A DNA stretch of 64,000 nucleotides, taken from assembly GCA_002840535.1 (NCBI GenBank), contig PHBH01000010.1, forward strand, positions 1 to 64,000, given 5' to 3'. The DNA is from Deltaproteobacteria bacterium HGW-Deltaproteobacteria-15 (lineage in GTDB: Bacteria; Desulfobacterota; DSM-4660; Desulfatiglandales; HGW-15). A model generated the notes under the pieces. That model saw only the letters and a list, made by a program, of their open reading frames with translations, was not told the origin of the DNA and searched no databases. Positions 50,017-59,171 of the stretch are shown piece after piece; positions within the stretch are counted from its first letter, which is position 1; the number at the start of each line of letters is the position of its first letter. A program made the position numbers and the translations under genes.

Positions 50017-52773
50017 ATGGGAAAGCTAATGACTTTCAGCCACCGGCATCCGATGCTGGTCATATTCATTTTGCTGGCCATTTCTGTCCTGGCGGCGTTT
50101 CAGGTGTCCCGGGTATCCATGGATCCTTCCCTTGAAGGGCTTACCATTGAAGACGACCCTCAAAAAAAGGTGTATGAAGAGACCACCGCGTTGTTCGGCA
50201 CCGACAAGATCAATATCGTTTACGTGCACGATCGATATCTGTTTACCCCCGAAAAACTGAAACGGTTGGAGTCCCTGGCAGCTGCCCTTGAAGGAATCCC
50301 GGGGGTGAAGACGGTCGAAAGCGTCTTCACCGCAAATAATTTTAAAAAAGAGTCAGGGATGCTTGTAAGCGGCCCGCTCATGGAATGGGTTCCGGAAACA
50401 GTCGAAGAGGCGGAAGAGGTCCTGGCGGACGCACGGAACAATCCGATGATCGCAGGCAATCTCGTATCAGAAGACGGCCGCAGCATGGCCATCAATCTGT
50501 ATGTAGACGAGGAGCGATCCGACCCCGGTTTCTACAAGAAGCTGTCCGAATCGGTGTCATCGGCTATCAGCCCCCTTTCCCCTCATTTCGAAGAAATCTT
50601 CCAGATCGGAACACCTTATCTCAAATACCGGGTCGCCGAAATGATGATCGCCGACCAGAAGCATATCATTCCCATGTCCATAGCGGTCTTGTTCGCGGCA
50701 TTCATCATCACCACTTTTTCCCTGGCCGGCGTCGCCCTGCCGTTTCTGACATCGGCTCTCAGCATCCTCTGGACCCTCGGATTCATGGGGATAACCGGCA
50801 TTCCGATCAATATTCTCACCTTTATCGTACCAAGCTTGGTCATCGTGGTCGGCTCTACCGAAGACATTCATCTGGTTTCGGAATACAATGAAGGGATCCG
50901 GGAAACCGGCGGACGGAAGCCCGCTATCGAGCGGATGATCAAAAGGTTGGGCACGGTGATCTTCGTGACGGGCCTGACGACCTTTTTGGGCTTCCTATCC
51001 ATATGCATCAGTGACATCACCATACTCCTGCAATTCGGCATGGCCTCCTCCTTTGGCCTTTTTGTCAACCCCTTGATCACCTGCCTGATAGCGCCAATCT
51101 ATTTCCAGCTGTTCGGTACGAAAAAAGTGAAAAATGTTCCCCGCGACGGCACGGCTCCTGAAACGGACGTTTTCGGCCGCATTGTCGGGTGGCTGATCCG
51201 GCTCCTTGAGACCCGCAAGAGAGAAATGCTGTTCGGCTTCGTTGCCATCACCGTGCTTGTGGGAATCATGAGCTATCGGGTAAGGTTGGAAAACGACGTG
51301 GTTTCGCTTTTCCGGAAGGATTCAGACGTCGTGCAGCGGGTCGATGCTCTCAGCGCCGAGCTGCCGGGAATTCAGTCCTTTTTCATTCGCATCAGCGGCG
51401 GGCATCCTGACATCTTCAAGGAGCCGGCCAATCTGGCGGAGATCGCCGCAATTCAGGAGTTCATCCGCACACAGGGCGACTTCGACGAGTCTGTTTCCCT
51501 GGCCGACTTCATCGCGCTGATTCATCGGCAGATGGAAGGTGGCGCTGCAGCCGGCACGCTCCCGGAGACTCGACAGCGGGTTTCCCAATATCTGACGTTT
51601 CTTACCGACAGCGATATCTCCCGGTATGCCAACCACAATTTCAGCGAAGTCAACATCCTGGTGCGGCATAACCTCAATTCCTCTTTCCGGCAGAAGGCTG
51701 CCCTCGAACGGCTGGAAGCATTCGTTCATAAAAAGCTGAACCCCTATTTCAAAGTCGCGTTCGTGGGAGACGCCATCCTGGCGCTCAACGCAGCGGATGC
51801 TATCGCCGGAGGGCAGGCCAAGTCGATCGGACTCCTGCTCATCATCATCTTTATCATCATGTCCGTCATCTTCTTGAATGCAAAGGCCGGCCTCCTGGCC
51901 TTGATTCCCAATGTCATTCCCGTTGCGATCACCTTCGGCATCATGGGGCTTTTCGGCATTCCCCTGAATGTCGGTACGGCCATGGTTGCGGTGATCGCCA
52001 TCGGTATTGCCGTTGACGACACCCTGCATTTCATGACCCGGTACAACCACGAGATGCACACGGTGAAGGATCAGAACATCGCCATGCGGATTGTCGTACG
52101 ATCCGAGTTTCGGGCGGCCTTTTCCACTTCCGTTGCCCTGAGCCTCGGATTTTTTGTTCTGATGTTTTCAAATTTCATGGTGATCGTCCAGTTCGGTATC
52201 CTATCCGCAGTGGTTATGCTGGTCGCCTTCATCTCCGACGTCATCGTCACCCCGATCCTCATGTCCAGTACGCGGTTGCTGACCCTGTGGGATATGCTGA
52301 GCCTTCATCTGAAGAAAGAGGTCATCGAGCAGTCGGAATTTTTCAGGGACATGAAAGTGTGGCAGATAAAAAAGGTCGTGCTGTTGTCGCGGGTGCGCGA
52401 AGCAAAAGCCGGCGAGATTATTTACCATGAAGGGAGTGCCGGAGACAGCATGTACCTGCTGCTCGATGGACAGGCCCGGCAGTATGGATTGCAGTCGGGT
52501 ACGCAAAGGGAAGTGGCCCATGCCTATTACAGTTCAGGGGATGTCTTCGGGATCATGGGGATGCTCGAGAACTGGGAACGCCCCGACAACACCCAGGCGG
52601 TCAGCGATATCCAATACGTGGAGATCAGCCGGGAGAGCCTCCAACGGCTGCATAATCTCTATCCGCACATCAGCAGCAAGGTCTATCGCAACCTCGCACG
52701 TATTCTCGGAGGGCAGTTGACCGTGGGGCAACTGGTGCTCTCGGAGAGGGGTGTGTCCGGTTCGGTGGGGTAA
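50017..52773 (+). CDS. MMPL/RND-family lipid exporter fused to a C-terminal cyclic-nucleotide-binding-type domain
   Basis: 918 residues. It has the RND repeat layout: a first transmembrane helix (about 12-30), a large periplasmic loop, a sterol-sensing-type membrane bundle (about 210-370), then the same again (about 395-415 and 605-760). After the last helix comes a CRP-like beta-roll of about 115 residues (785-900), with the pattern AGEIIYHEGSAGDSMYLLLD and SSGDVFGIMGML. Such a domain on an RND pump is unusual and suggests gating by a nucleotide. Adjacent LolA-like and beta-barrel proteins indicate export of a hydrophobic compound across both membranes. Confidence 0.92.
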   Translation: MGKLMTFSHRHPMLVIFILLAISVLAAFQVSRVSMDPSLEGLTIEDDPQKKVYEETTALFGTDKINIVYVHDRYLFTPEKLKRLESLAAALEGIPGVKTVESVFTANNFKKESGMLVSGPLMEWVPETVEEAEEVLADARNNPMIAGNLVSEDGRSMAINLYVDEERSDPGFYKKLSESVSSAISPLSPHFEEIFQIGTPYLKYRVAEMMIADQKHIIPMSIAVLFAAFIITTFSLAGVALPFLTSALSILWTLGFMGITGIPINILTFIVPSLVIVVGSTEDIHLVSEYNEGIRETGGRKPAIERMIKRLGTVIFVTGLTTFLGFLSICISDITILLQFGMASSFGLFVNPLITCLIAPIYFQLFGTKKVKNVPRDGTAPETDVFGRIVGWLIRLLETRKREMLFGFVAITVLVGIMSYRVRLENDVVSLFRKDSDVVQRVDALSAELPGIQSFFIRISGGHPDIFKEPANLAEIAAIQEFIRTQGDFDESVSLADFIALIHRQMEGGAAAGTLPETRQRVSQYLTFLTDSDISRYANHNFSEVNILVRHNLNSSFRQKAALERLEAFVHKKLNPYFKVAFVGDAILALNAADAIAGGQAKSIGLLLIIIFIIMSVIFLNAKAGLLALIPNVIPVAITFGIMGLFGIPLNVGTAMVAVIAIGIAVDDTLHFMTRYNHEMHTVKDQNIAMRIVVRSEFRAAFSTSVALSLGFFVLMFSNFMVIVQFGILSAVVMLVAFISDVIVTPILMSSTRLLTLWDMLSLHLKKEVIEQSEFFRDMKVWQIKKVVLLSRVREAKAGEIIYHEGSAGDSMYLLLDGQARQYGLQSGTQREVAHAYYSSGDVFGIMGMLENWERPDNTQAVSDIQYVEISRESLQRLHNLYPHISSKVYRNLARILGGQLTVGQLVLSERGVSGSVG

Positions 52774-52808
52774 AGACGGACAAGTTCCGGGGGAAGGGAA
52801 ATATCGAT

Positions 52809-54332
52809 TTGAAACTCAACGGCTTTGTTGGAATCCTTGCTGTGTTGTTGTGCATGGTCATGACCACAGTTGCCGATGCCCAGGACAGCAAGCTTTTTGA
52901 TGATCTGGATGCAATCATGGCCGAAGACGGTAAGAAAACCGAACCGGCCGACCTTGTGCCGGGTGGTTCGACCGTCGGTGTCTTCCTGCAGCTTTTTGAA
53001 CACTCCCACGTCGAGGCAACGGGCCGATACGCTCATTTCAACGAAAACAAGGGTGGACCCGACGACGACACGGGTGAGCTGTCTCTGGCATTCAATACCT
53101 GGACAGGACAGGACCATTGGCGGTTGCATGCATCAGGCTGGCTGGAGGCGGGGACTCAGGAAGAGATGTATGCCGGGGTTTCGCATTTCCTGCGCGACGA
53201 GGACCGCCGGCGACGCTATTTCGAGTTGAATGAAATCTATACGACATTCAACCAGGGCAACCTGGACGTGACCCTTGGAAGACGGGTCATGCCCAGGGAT
53301 ATGGCACTCGTGTACCAGCCGTCCTACGTATATCATCCCCTTGATCTGAACGTGCCGGTGGAACCCAGGACTTTCGGGTTGTGGCAGATTTCCGCGGACT
53401 ACGCTCTCGGGGATACCCTGTTGACCGCGGCAGTGCTGCCGGTTTTTCAGGACCCCAAGATTCCGCATATCACCTCCAGATGGATGCCCTTCCAAAACGC
53501 ATTGGAGAACGAGCTGGAGGGGACTTGGTTCAAGGAGAAATTATATAAAGATCTTGTGATCGACGATCTCTTCTCCCTCATCCTGTATCACTATTGGCTC
53601 ATCTTCCGTGATGACGACGTACTGAGGCGATTGCTGGACACCAAGACGCTGAGCGTCAGGAATAACCTGCCAGGGGGATCCATGGACGAGTTCGGGTACC
53701 TGGCCAAATTCAAAAGCTCCGCCGGCCTCGTGGATTTCTACGGCTCCTACTTTTTCGGCCCCAGCGAGTTTCCCGTTATCCGGATCCTGGAGGACCCCGA
53801 TACCGTCACGCTGAGCAAGGAAAACCCGGTAGTCCACAAGGTGGGCGGCGGTGCGGCCACTACCTGGGGCAACTTCACTTTTCACGGAGACGGAGTGTTC
53901 AGCCTCTCACCGGACAGGGAGGATGACAGCTTCATCCGTTACCTTGTCGGGGCAGGGTACACGGCTCCGCGACTGGCTGCGGCTCTCGGAATGCAGCGGA
54001 TCGATATCATGGTGGATTATGCCGGAGAGACCATTACCAGCCGCCAGGATGCACCGGGATATTTTTTCAGCTCTGAAATTATCCGGCCGTTCAAGGACGA
54101 CCTCGTGGTGCGGCTGCTCATTGGCATTACAGAAGACCTGAAAGCAGCGTACGTCACCGATCAGGATCTGCGCTATGACTCCCAGTACCATCGGGTGGGC
54201 TTTTCCTACAGGCTGTATTCCGGGCTTGTCTCGGAGATCTACATGGAAATGTTCGACGGCGACTATGCCTCTTATGTCGGCCAGTGGCGAGACAACGACA
54301 GGGTCGTGGTCCTGCTCAGGTGGACGCTGTAG
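52809..54332 (+). CDS. Outer-membrane beta-barrel protein of the MMPL export operon
   Basis: 507 residues with a signal peptide (GFVGILAVLLCMVMTTVADAQ) and alternating hydrophobic/hydrophilic strands typical of a 14-18 strand barrel, for example HWRLHASGWLEAGTQEEMYA and RVGFSYRLYSGLVSEIYMEM. It ends with a strand VVVLLRWTL. The start is TTG behind GGGGGAAGGG. It lies 35 bases after the MMPL gene, so it is probably the outer-membrane exit or cargo acceptor. It resembles DUF1302/alginate-export-like porins in general form, but I cannot assign a family firmly. Confidence 0.75.
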   Translation: MKLNGFVGILAVLLCMVMTTVADAQDSKLFDDLDAIMAEDGKKTEPADLVPGGSTVGVFLQLFEHSHVEATGRYAHFNENKGGPDDDTGELSLAFNTWTGQDHWRLHASGWLEAGTQEEMYAGVSHFLRDEDRRRRYFELNEIYTTFNQGNLDVTLGRRVMPRDMALVYQPSYVYHPLDLNVPVEPRTFGLWQISADYALGDTLLTAAVLPVFQDPKIPHITSRWMPFQNALENELEGTWFKEKLYKDLVIDDLFSLILYHYWLIFRDDDVLRRLLDTKTLSVRNNLPGGSMDEFGYLAKFKSSAGLVDFYGSYFFGPSEFPVIRILEDPDTVTLSKENPVVHKVGGGAATTWGNFTFHGDGVFSLSPDREDDSFIRYLVGAGYTAPRLAAALGMQRIDIMVDYAGETITSRQDAPGYFFSSEIIRPFKDDLVVRLLIGITEDLKAAYVTDQDLRYDSQYHRVGFSYRLYSGLVSEIYMEMFDGDYASYVGQWRDNDRVVVLLRWTL

Positions 54333-54358
54333 TTGATAATACGGGAGGTAGGGTGATC

Positions 54359-55216
54359 ATGGACGAAATCTCACGGGATCTGTCGGATTCAGCACTCGTC
54401 GCCTCCATCGAGGCAAACCTGTTTGGGTTCTTCCCCTTCTTCGGCAACCTGCCGACCGTGGAAACACACATCGGGTCCGATTGGTCGTGGGCTATCACCG
54501 ATTTCCAGTACCCCCTCTTCAACAGCATTCTTCGAGCCCGGCTCGATCCGGAAAAGGTCGATGGTTACATTGAAGCCGCCAAATCCCGTGCCAGTTCACG
54601 TGGAGTGCCTCTGCTATGGTGGATAGGACCCGCCACGAGACCTGCGGATCTGGGCGGGCGGTTGGCGGCCCATGGTTTCCTCCATGAAGGCCATGCGCCC
54701 GGGATGGCTGTGAGGTTGTGCGAGCTGAGCGGGAACGTTCCCGTTCCGTCCGACTTGACCATCGTAGAAGTGCAGGATGCAACGACAATCGAAACATGGT
54801 GTCACACGGCTGCCACGGGTTTTGAAATGTCCGAGGCCGTTGAAACCGGATGGCGGGCCTGGTTCCTGAACATTGGGTTGAATCCAAAACTGCGCCATTT
54901 TCTCGTTCTGTGGAAAGAGAGACCTGTCGCTACCGCTTCTCTCTTCCTTGATTCGGGCGTTGCAGGGATCTATAACGTTGCAACTGTCCACGACGCGAGA
55001 CGGCTTGGCATTGGAGCGATCATCACACTCAGGTGTCTGCAGGAGGCGCGCGCAATGGGATACCGGATGGCAATTCTCCACTCTTCACCGATGGGTGTCG
55101 GCCTCTATCGAAGACTCGGATTCAGAGAGTACTGTAAAATAGACCATTACCTCTTCAGCCCCTTGCCCGGAGAAATCGTGTCCCAGGACCCTTCTAACAA
55201 ACAGAACGGTTTGTAG
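54359..55216 (+). CDS. GNAT-family N-acetyltransferase
   Basis: 285 residues from the ATG at 54359 (GGGAGGTAGGG site). The frame extends to 54284 over the end of the barrel gene but lacks a site there. The C-terminal half has GNAT signatures: VAGIYNVATVHDARRLGIGA with the acetyl-CoA loop R-R-L-G-I-G, and YRMAILHSSPMGVGLYRRLGF. The N-terminal half is another degenerate GNAT-like region. It acetylates an unknown amine. It may belong to the export operon or stand alone. Confidence 0.88.
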   Translation: MDEISRDLSDSALVASIEANLFGFFPFFGNLPTVETHIGSDWSWAITDFQYPLFNSILRARLDPEKVDGYIEAAKSRASSRGVPLLWWIGPATRPADLGGRLAAHGFLHEGHAPGMAVRLCELSGNVPVPSDLTIVEVQDATTIETWCHTAATGFEMSEAVETGWRAWFLNIGLNPKLRHFLVLWKERPVATASLFLDSGVAGIYNVATVHDARRLGIGAIITLRCLQEARAMGYRMAILHSSPMGVGLYRRLGFREYCKIDHYLFSPLPGEIVSQDPSNKQNGL

Positions 55217-55250
55217 TGGATCTTTTCGATTAGAACCGGTAGCGTCAAGC

Positions 55251-55964
55251 ATGAGCAAGGAAAAGCCGCCCCAACAGACTGGAACCCTTTCACTCGAACA
55301 CCTGATGGCCGGTCTTGGTCCTGCGGTGCTGAAGAGCATTCGTGCTCCTTTTTCCATCATCAGTCCCGATTGCAGGGTGCTCTGGATCAACAAGGCAATG
55401 GCCTACATCCATGGGTTCGAGGAAGAGGAGACCGCGCTCGGCAAGGTGTGCCACGAAATCTTCAACAACAGAAGCGAGCCCTGTCTCGATTGCCCGGTCC
55501 AGGCGGTGCTGACTACGCACCGCACCTATGTCACGGAACAATGGACCATTCTTCCCAGCGGCGAAAAACGGTGGGGGGAGGTGCGCGGTTATCCGGTTCG
55601 CAATGATGACCGAGAGATTGTGGCGGTCATCGTCATGGTCATGGATATCACTTCCAGGGTTGAGAGCATCCGGCAGCATGAGAAATACACAGCCTACCTT
55701 TCAGGACGACTCAGTGAAGCCATGAATCCCGACAGAGAGATTCAACTTGGCGAAGGGGAAGTATCCATTCACGTGGAACTCTCCAGACGGGAAACCGAGA
55801 TCCTCCGTCTGGTGACTGAAGGGTACACGAATCATCAGATATCCGAACTGCTCTCCATCAGTTCCAACACGGTAAAGACCCACGTCAATAATATCTTCAA
55901 CAAGCTTGGGGTCAACGACCGTACTCAGGCCGCTGTTCTCGCCACCCGTCACAAACTCGTATAG
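55251..55964 (+). CDS. PAS-LuxR transcriptional regulator
   Basis: 237 residues. A PAS domain (about 35-145) holds a Cys cluster, CHEIFNNRSEPCLDCP, very similar to that of the kinase at 10421. It is followed by a LuxR-type helix-turn-helix at about 170-235 (LSRRETEILRLVTEGYTNHQ, then ISSNTVKTHVNNIFNKLG). It has no receiver domain, so the PAS domain is the direct sensor, possibly for redox or a metal. Target genes are unknown; a terminator-like hairpin follows the gene. Confidence 0.92.
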   Translation: MSKEKPPQQTGTLSLEHLMAGLGPAVLKSIRAPFSIISPDCRVLWINKAMAYIHGFEEEETALGKVCHEIFNNRSEPCLDCPVQAVLTTHRTYVTEQWTILPSGEKRWGEVRGYPVRNDDREIVAVIVMVMDITSRVESIRQHEKYTAYLSGRLSEAMNPDREIQLGEGEVSIHVELSRRETEILRLVTEGYTNHQISELLSISSNTVKTHVNNIFNKLGVNDRTQAAVLATRHKLV

Positions 55965-55999
55965 AACTCCCGCCAAATCAGTTTTTTCCAGAAAACTCC

Positions 56000-56034
56000 A
56001 GCCCCTCACCCGAACGGGGGATGTGGGGCTTTTC
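56000..56034 (+). terminator. Candidate intrinsic terminator after the PAS-LuxR gene
   Basis: AGCCCC and GGGGCT pair around a small inner CCC/GGG stem, followed by TTTT. It lies 36 bases after the stop codon at 55964. Confidence 0.6.
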
Positions 56035-56120
56035 CATTCCGCCTACACTGCAATCACAAAGTATGGGACCGTCACGATTCGACCAAAGAGGAAAACCTTT
56101 CTTCAAGGGAGGGATGAACG

Positions 56121-56339
56121 ATGAGAGCAGAAGAGATTCTGGATCAATATCGGAAAGAAGATTTCTACGGCCGCCTGAACTTGTACCTTGAGCACCGGGA
56201 TTTGCGGTCCAGGTTCATGCAAATCGATCTGGACAAGCCGCCCTCGCCACAACCGGATGCCCTTGAGAAGAAACGCTCGAGAATGGAGGCGGCTCTCGGT
56301 TCCATAAAATGCAGAATCGCTCGGCATTGCTGCCCATGA
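56121..56339 (+). CDS. Small conserved-looking hypothetical protein (72 aa)
   Basis: Begins MRAEEILDQYRKEDFYGRLN with a strong GGGAGGG site. It is charged and helical, without membrane segment. It ends with Cys residues (KCRIARHCCP), which might be non-essential. Its 3' end comes close to the convergent dctM stop. I do not recognise its function; the clean start makes it likely to be a real gene. Confidence 0.6.
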   Translation: MRAEEILDQYRKEDFYGRLNLYLEHRDLRSRFMQIDLDKPPSPQPDALEKKRSRMEAALGSIKCRIARHCCP

Positions 56340-56359
56340 ACGTGATATCGCCCTGCACC

Positions 56360-57631
56360 TCACATGAAAACCCTGGGCAGGAAGGTGGTGAGCCAGGGGA
56401 AATAGGTCACGATGAGCAGCACTGCCAAAGAGACCGCGAAAGGCGCCCAGATGGCTTTACTGAGGCGGTCGAGGGTGATATCCGCCACCCCGCAGACCGC
56501 AAAGAGAACGGCGCCGACCGGAGGCGTAATCAGGCCCAGCACCAGATTGAGGCAGATGACAATGCCTATATGGACCGGATCGATCCCCAGGTTTACGGCT
56601 ATGGGCGCGAGCACCGGTGTGACGATCACCAGGGCCGGCGCAGTCTCCATGGGAATTCCGAGGAGCAGGAGAAAGAAATTGATCATCAGCAGGATCACCC
56701 AGGGGGACGTTGTCAGCGAAGAGATCCACTCGATGAGAACCTGCGGGATCTGGTCCACCGCTACGATCCAGGCAAAAGGCTCCGACATGGCTATGAGCAT
56801 CATGACCATTCCCGATTCCAGACCGGCCTTGAGCAGAACATCGGGGAGATTTCTCAAGGTCAACCTGCGGTAGACAAAGGCCCCCACACAGGCTGCATAG
56901 ATGACCGAAATGCCGGCTGCCTCGGTAGGAGTGAACATTCCGCTCAGAATCCCCCCCATGATCAGGATCGGCATGAAGAGGGCGGGCAGCGCTTTCCAGG
57001 TGGCGACCAGGGTATCCTTCACCGGCACCCTGGGGTCCTTGGGGTAGTTACGCCTGCTTGCCACGTAGTACACGTAGATCATCAGGGAGAGCCCCAGCAG
57101 TATACCCGGGAAGACCCCGCCCAGAAAGAGCGCACCGATGGAGACATTGGCCGCCACACCGTAGATGATAAAGGGGATGCTCGGGGGAATGATGGGCCCC
57201 ATGCAGGAGGCGGTGCAGGTCAGGGCAGCGGCCACATCATCGTCATAACCCGACTTGTGCATGGCGGGAATCATCACCACGCCGATGGCAACCGCCGTGG
57301 CAACCGCCGCCCCGGAGATGGCTGCAAAGACGGCGCAGGCCACGATCGTGGCATGTCCCAGCCCGCCTCGGATATGCCCGAGCAACAATCGGGCGAAGTC
57401 TATGAGGACGGGCGTCATGCCCCCGGCATTCATGAGGTTTCCTGCGAGCATGAAGAGCGGTATGGCGAGCAGGGGAAATGTCGCCAAACCGCCGAAGGTG
57501 GTTTGAATCAGCGTCGTCAAGGGCATATTGCCGACGATCAGGGCATAAGCCAGGGAGCAGCCGCCCAGGGCCACGATGATGGGTGCGGAGATGCACAGCA
57601 GTGCAATAAAGGAGGAGACGAATACGATCAC
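56360..57631 (-). CDS. dctM: TRAP transporter large permease DctM
   Basis: 423 residues from the GTG at 57631, which overlaps the stop of dctQ (GTGA) and has AGGAG eight bases before; a longer frame into dctQ is a shadow. About twelve transmembrane segments with DctM motifs (FAAISGAAVATAVAIGVVM, CMGPIIPPSIPFIIYGV). It transports an organic acid delivered by the DctP encoded upstream. It ends the second TRAP operon. Confidence 0.93.
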   Translation of the reverse strand: MIVFVSSFIALLCISAPIIVALGGCSLAYALIVGNMPLTTLIQTTFGGLATFPLLAIPLFMLAGNLMNAGGMTPVLIDFARLLLGHIRGGLGHATIVACAVFAAISGAAVATAVAIGVVMIPAMHKSGYDDDVAAALTCTASCMGPIIPPSIPFIIYGVAANVSIGALFLGGVFPGILLGLSLMIYVYYVASRRNYPKDPRVPVKDTLVATWKALPALFMPILIMGGILSGMFTPTEAAGISVIYAACVGAFVYRRLTLRNLPDVLLKAGLESGMVMMLIAMSEPFAWIVAVDQIPQVLIEWISSLTTSPWVILLMINFFLLLLGIPMETAPALVIVTPVLAPIAVNLGIDPVHIGIVICLNLVLGLITPPVGAVLFAVCGVADITLDRLSKAIWAPFAVSLAVLLIVTYFPWLTTFLPRVFM

Positions 57632-58119
57632 CGTTCGTCTCCTGTCGCACCAAGACCAAGCGCTCCCAGGAACTGCTCCAGGGTGATGAAGAACATCATG
57701 AAGAAGCCGATCGGAAGCGCGGCGTAAGGGAAGCTCATGACCAATCCGACGGCCGGCGAGGTCTGGTTCCAGTTGTAGACGGTCTGGAAGAGTCCATATC
57801 CGAACATGACGCCGAAGAAAACCAGGCTGCACACGCAGCTTGCGAGCTTCAAGGCCCTGGCCGTTGCCGGCGGAACCGACTCCAGCACCGAAGTCATGCT
57901 GATCATGTAGCCCTTTCTCAACCCCACTGCTCCGCCAAGCATCGAGACCCACACCAGGGAATAGGTGGAAACCTCCCCTGTCCAGATGTTCATTTTCTGA
58001 AACACATACCGCCCAATCACCTCATAGGGGATGACCAGGGCGATGACCGTCAGGAAGAGGATCGTCCCCCAGCTTCCAAATTTGACGAGCCATTCGTTGA
58101 GGAGTTGCAGTGCGCGCAT
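57628..58119 (-). CDS. dctQ: TRAP transporter small membrane subunit DctQ
   Basis: 163 residues with four transmembrane segments, including WGTILFLTVIALVIPYEVIG, the first one, and SFPYAALPIGFFMMFFITLE, the last. This is the standard DctQ size and topology. Stop and start codons overlap with dctM. It starts 24 bases after dctP. Confidence 0.9.
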   Translation of the reverse strand: MRALQLLNEWLVKFGSWGTILFLTVIALVIPYEVIGRYVFQKMNIWTGEVSTYSLVWVSMLGGAVGLRKGYMISMTSVLESVPPATARALKLASCVCSLVFFGVMFGYGLFQTVYNWNQTSPAVGLVMSFPYAALPIGFFMMFFITLEQFLGALGLGATGDER

Positions 58120-58143
58120 ACCGCTACTCTCTGAAACTGGCGA

Positions 58144-59130
58144 CTACCTGGCGTTCATAATGGCTTCAATCTCCGCCTTGGGGAACTGGCTGCTGAAGGA
58201 TTCGTAGGTTTGCGCCATGGCCTTCTTGAAGCTCTCCCGGTCCACCTGCCGAACAATGGTGACTCCCTTGGCGGCGATTTCCTTCAATCTTGCCTCTTCG
58301 GCATCCCGGTTGATCTTGCGCTGGAATCTGCCGGTCTCATACGAGGTCTTCAAAAAAAGTTCCTGGTCCTCCCTGGGCATCGAGTCGAAGGTCTTCTTGC
58401 TCGCCAACAAAGGAGCTGGAGAATAGACGTGCGCCGTGATCGAAAAATACTTCTGCCCGGCATCCCAGAATTTGGAGCTATAGAAGACGGCGACCGGGTT
58501 TTCCTGGCCGTCGATGACCTTCTGCTGGAGCGCTGTGAACACCTCCCCCCAGGCCATGGGCGTGGGATTCAGGCCCGCATCCTTCCAGGCAGAAAGATGA
58601 ATCCTGTTTTCCATGGTGCGGATCTTCAAGCCCCTTGCGTCCTCGACCTTCCTGACCGCGACCTTGGAATTGGTCAGGTGGCGGAACCCGTTTTCCCAAA
58701 AGGAGAGAGCCTTGATATGGGCTTTCTCAAAATCGTCCAGCAACCTGCGGCCGATCGGACCGTCCAGGACGAGGTCCACATGGTCGAAGTCTCGGAAGAG
58801 AAATGGAAAATCGAGGATGTTGATGGACGGGCTGAAGCCGCCCAGGGGACCGGTGGAGGACACAAGCAGGTCGATCGCTCCCTGCTGGATGCCTTCGGTC
58901 ATCTCGCGCTCGCCTTTCCCAAGCTGGTTGCTCGGATAGAGCTTGATAGTGATGCGGCCGCCTGTTCTTTCCTTGATGAGATCCGCGAACTTTTGCGCTC
59001 CAACCATGTACGGATGGTCCATGGGCAGAGCGGAGGCCAGTCTCATGCCGGCTTTGTACTCGGCAGACGCCGGCCAGGTCCAGAGAATAACGGATATTAC
59101 CGCAAGACCCAATGCCACTCCTTTTTTCAT
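58144..59130 (-). CDS. dctP: TRAP transporter solute-binding protein DctP
   Basis: 328 residues from the ATG at 59130 (AAGGAGAAACGG site). Signal peptide MKKGVALGLAVISVILWTWP ends near ASAEYK. The body has the classic DctP carboxylate arginine in GLKIRTMENRIHLSAWKDAG, followed by TALQQKVIDGQENPVAVFYS. The canonical motif suggests a C4-dicarboxylate, 2-keto or aromatic acid. A histidine kinase gene lies 41 bases upstream on the same strand and may sense the same ligand. It is clearly different from the DctP at 7255-8313. Confidence 0.93.
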   Translation of the reverse strand: MKKGVALGLAVISVILWTWPASAEYKAGMRLASALPMDHPYMVGAQKFADLIKERTGGRITIKLYPSNQLGKGEREMTEGIQQGAIDLLVSSTGPLGGFSPSINILDFPFLFRDFDHVDLVLDGPIGRRLLDDFEKAHIKALSFWENGFRHLTNSKVAVRKVEDARGLKIRTMENRIHLSAWKDAGLNPTPMAWGEVFTALQQKVIDGQENPVAVFYSSKFWDAGQKYFSITAHVYSPAPLLASKKTFDSMPREDQELFLKTSYETGRFQRKINRDAEEARLKEIAAKGVTIVRQVDRESFKKAMAQTYESFSSQFPKAEIEAIMNAR

Positions 59131-59171
59131 GTCCGTTTCTCCTTGATAAGTGATTTCAGAAAAGCGTGACG

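Noticed and set aside
56309..57727. 472-residue plus-strand frame opposite dctM
   Set aside because: Shadow of the DctM gene; repetitive HDRG-like composition and no start signal.
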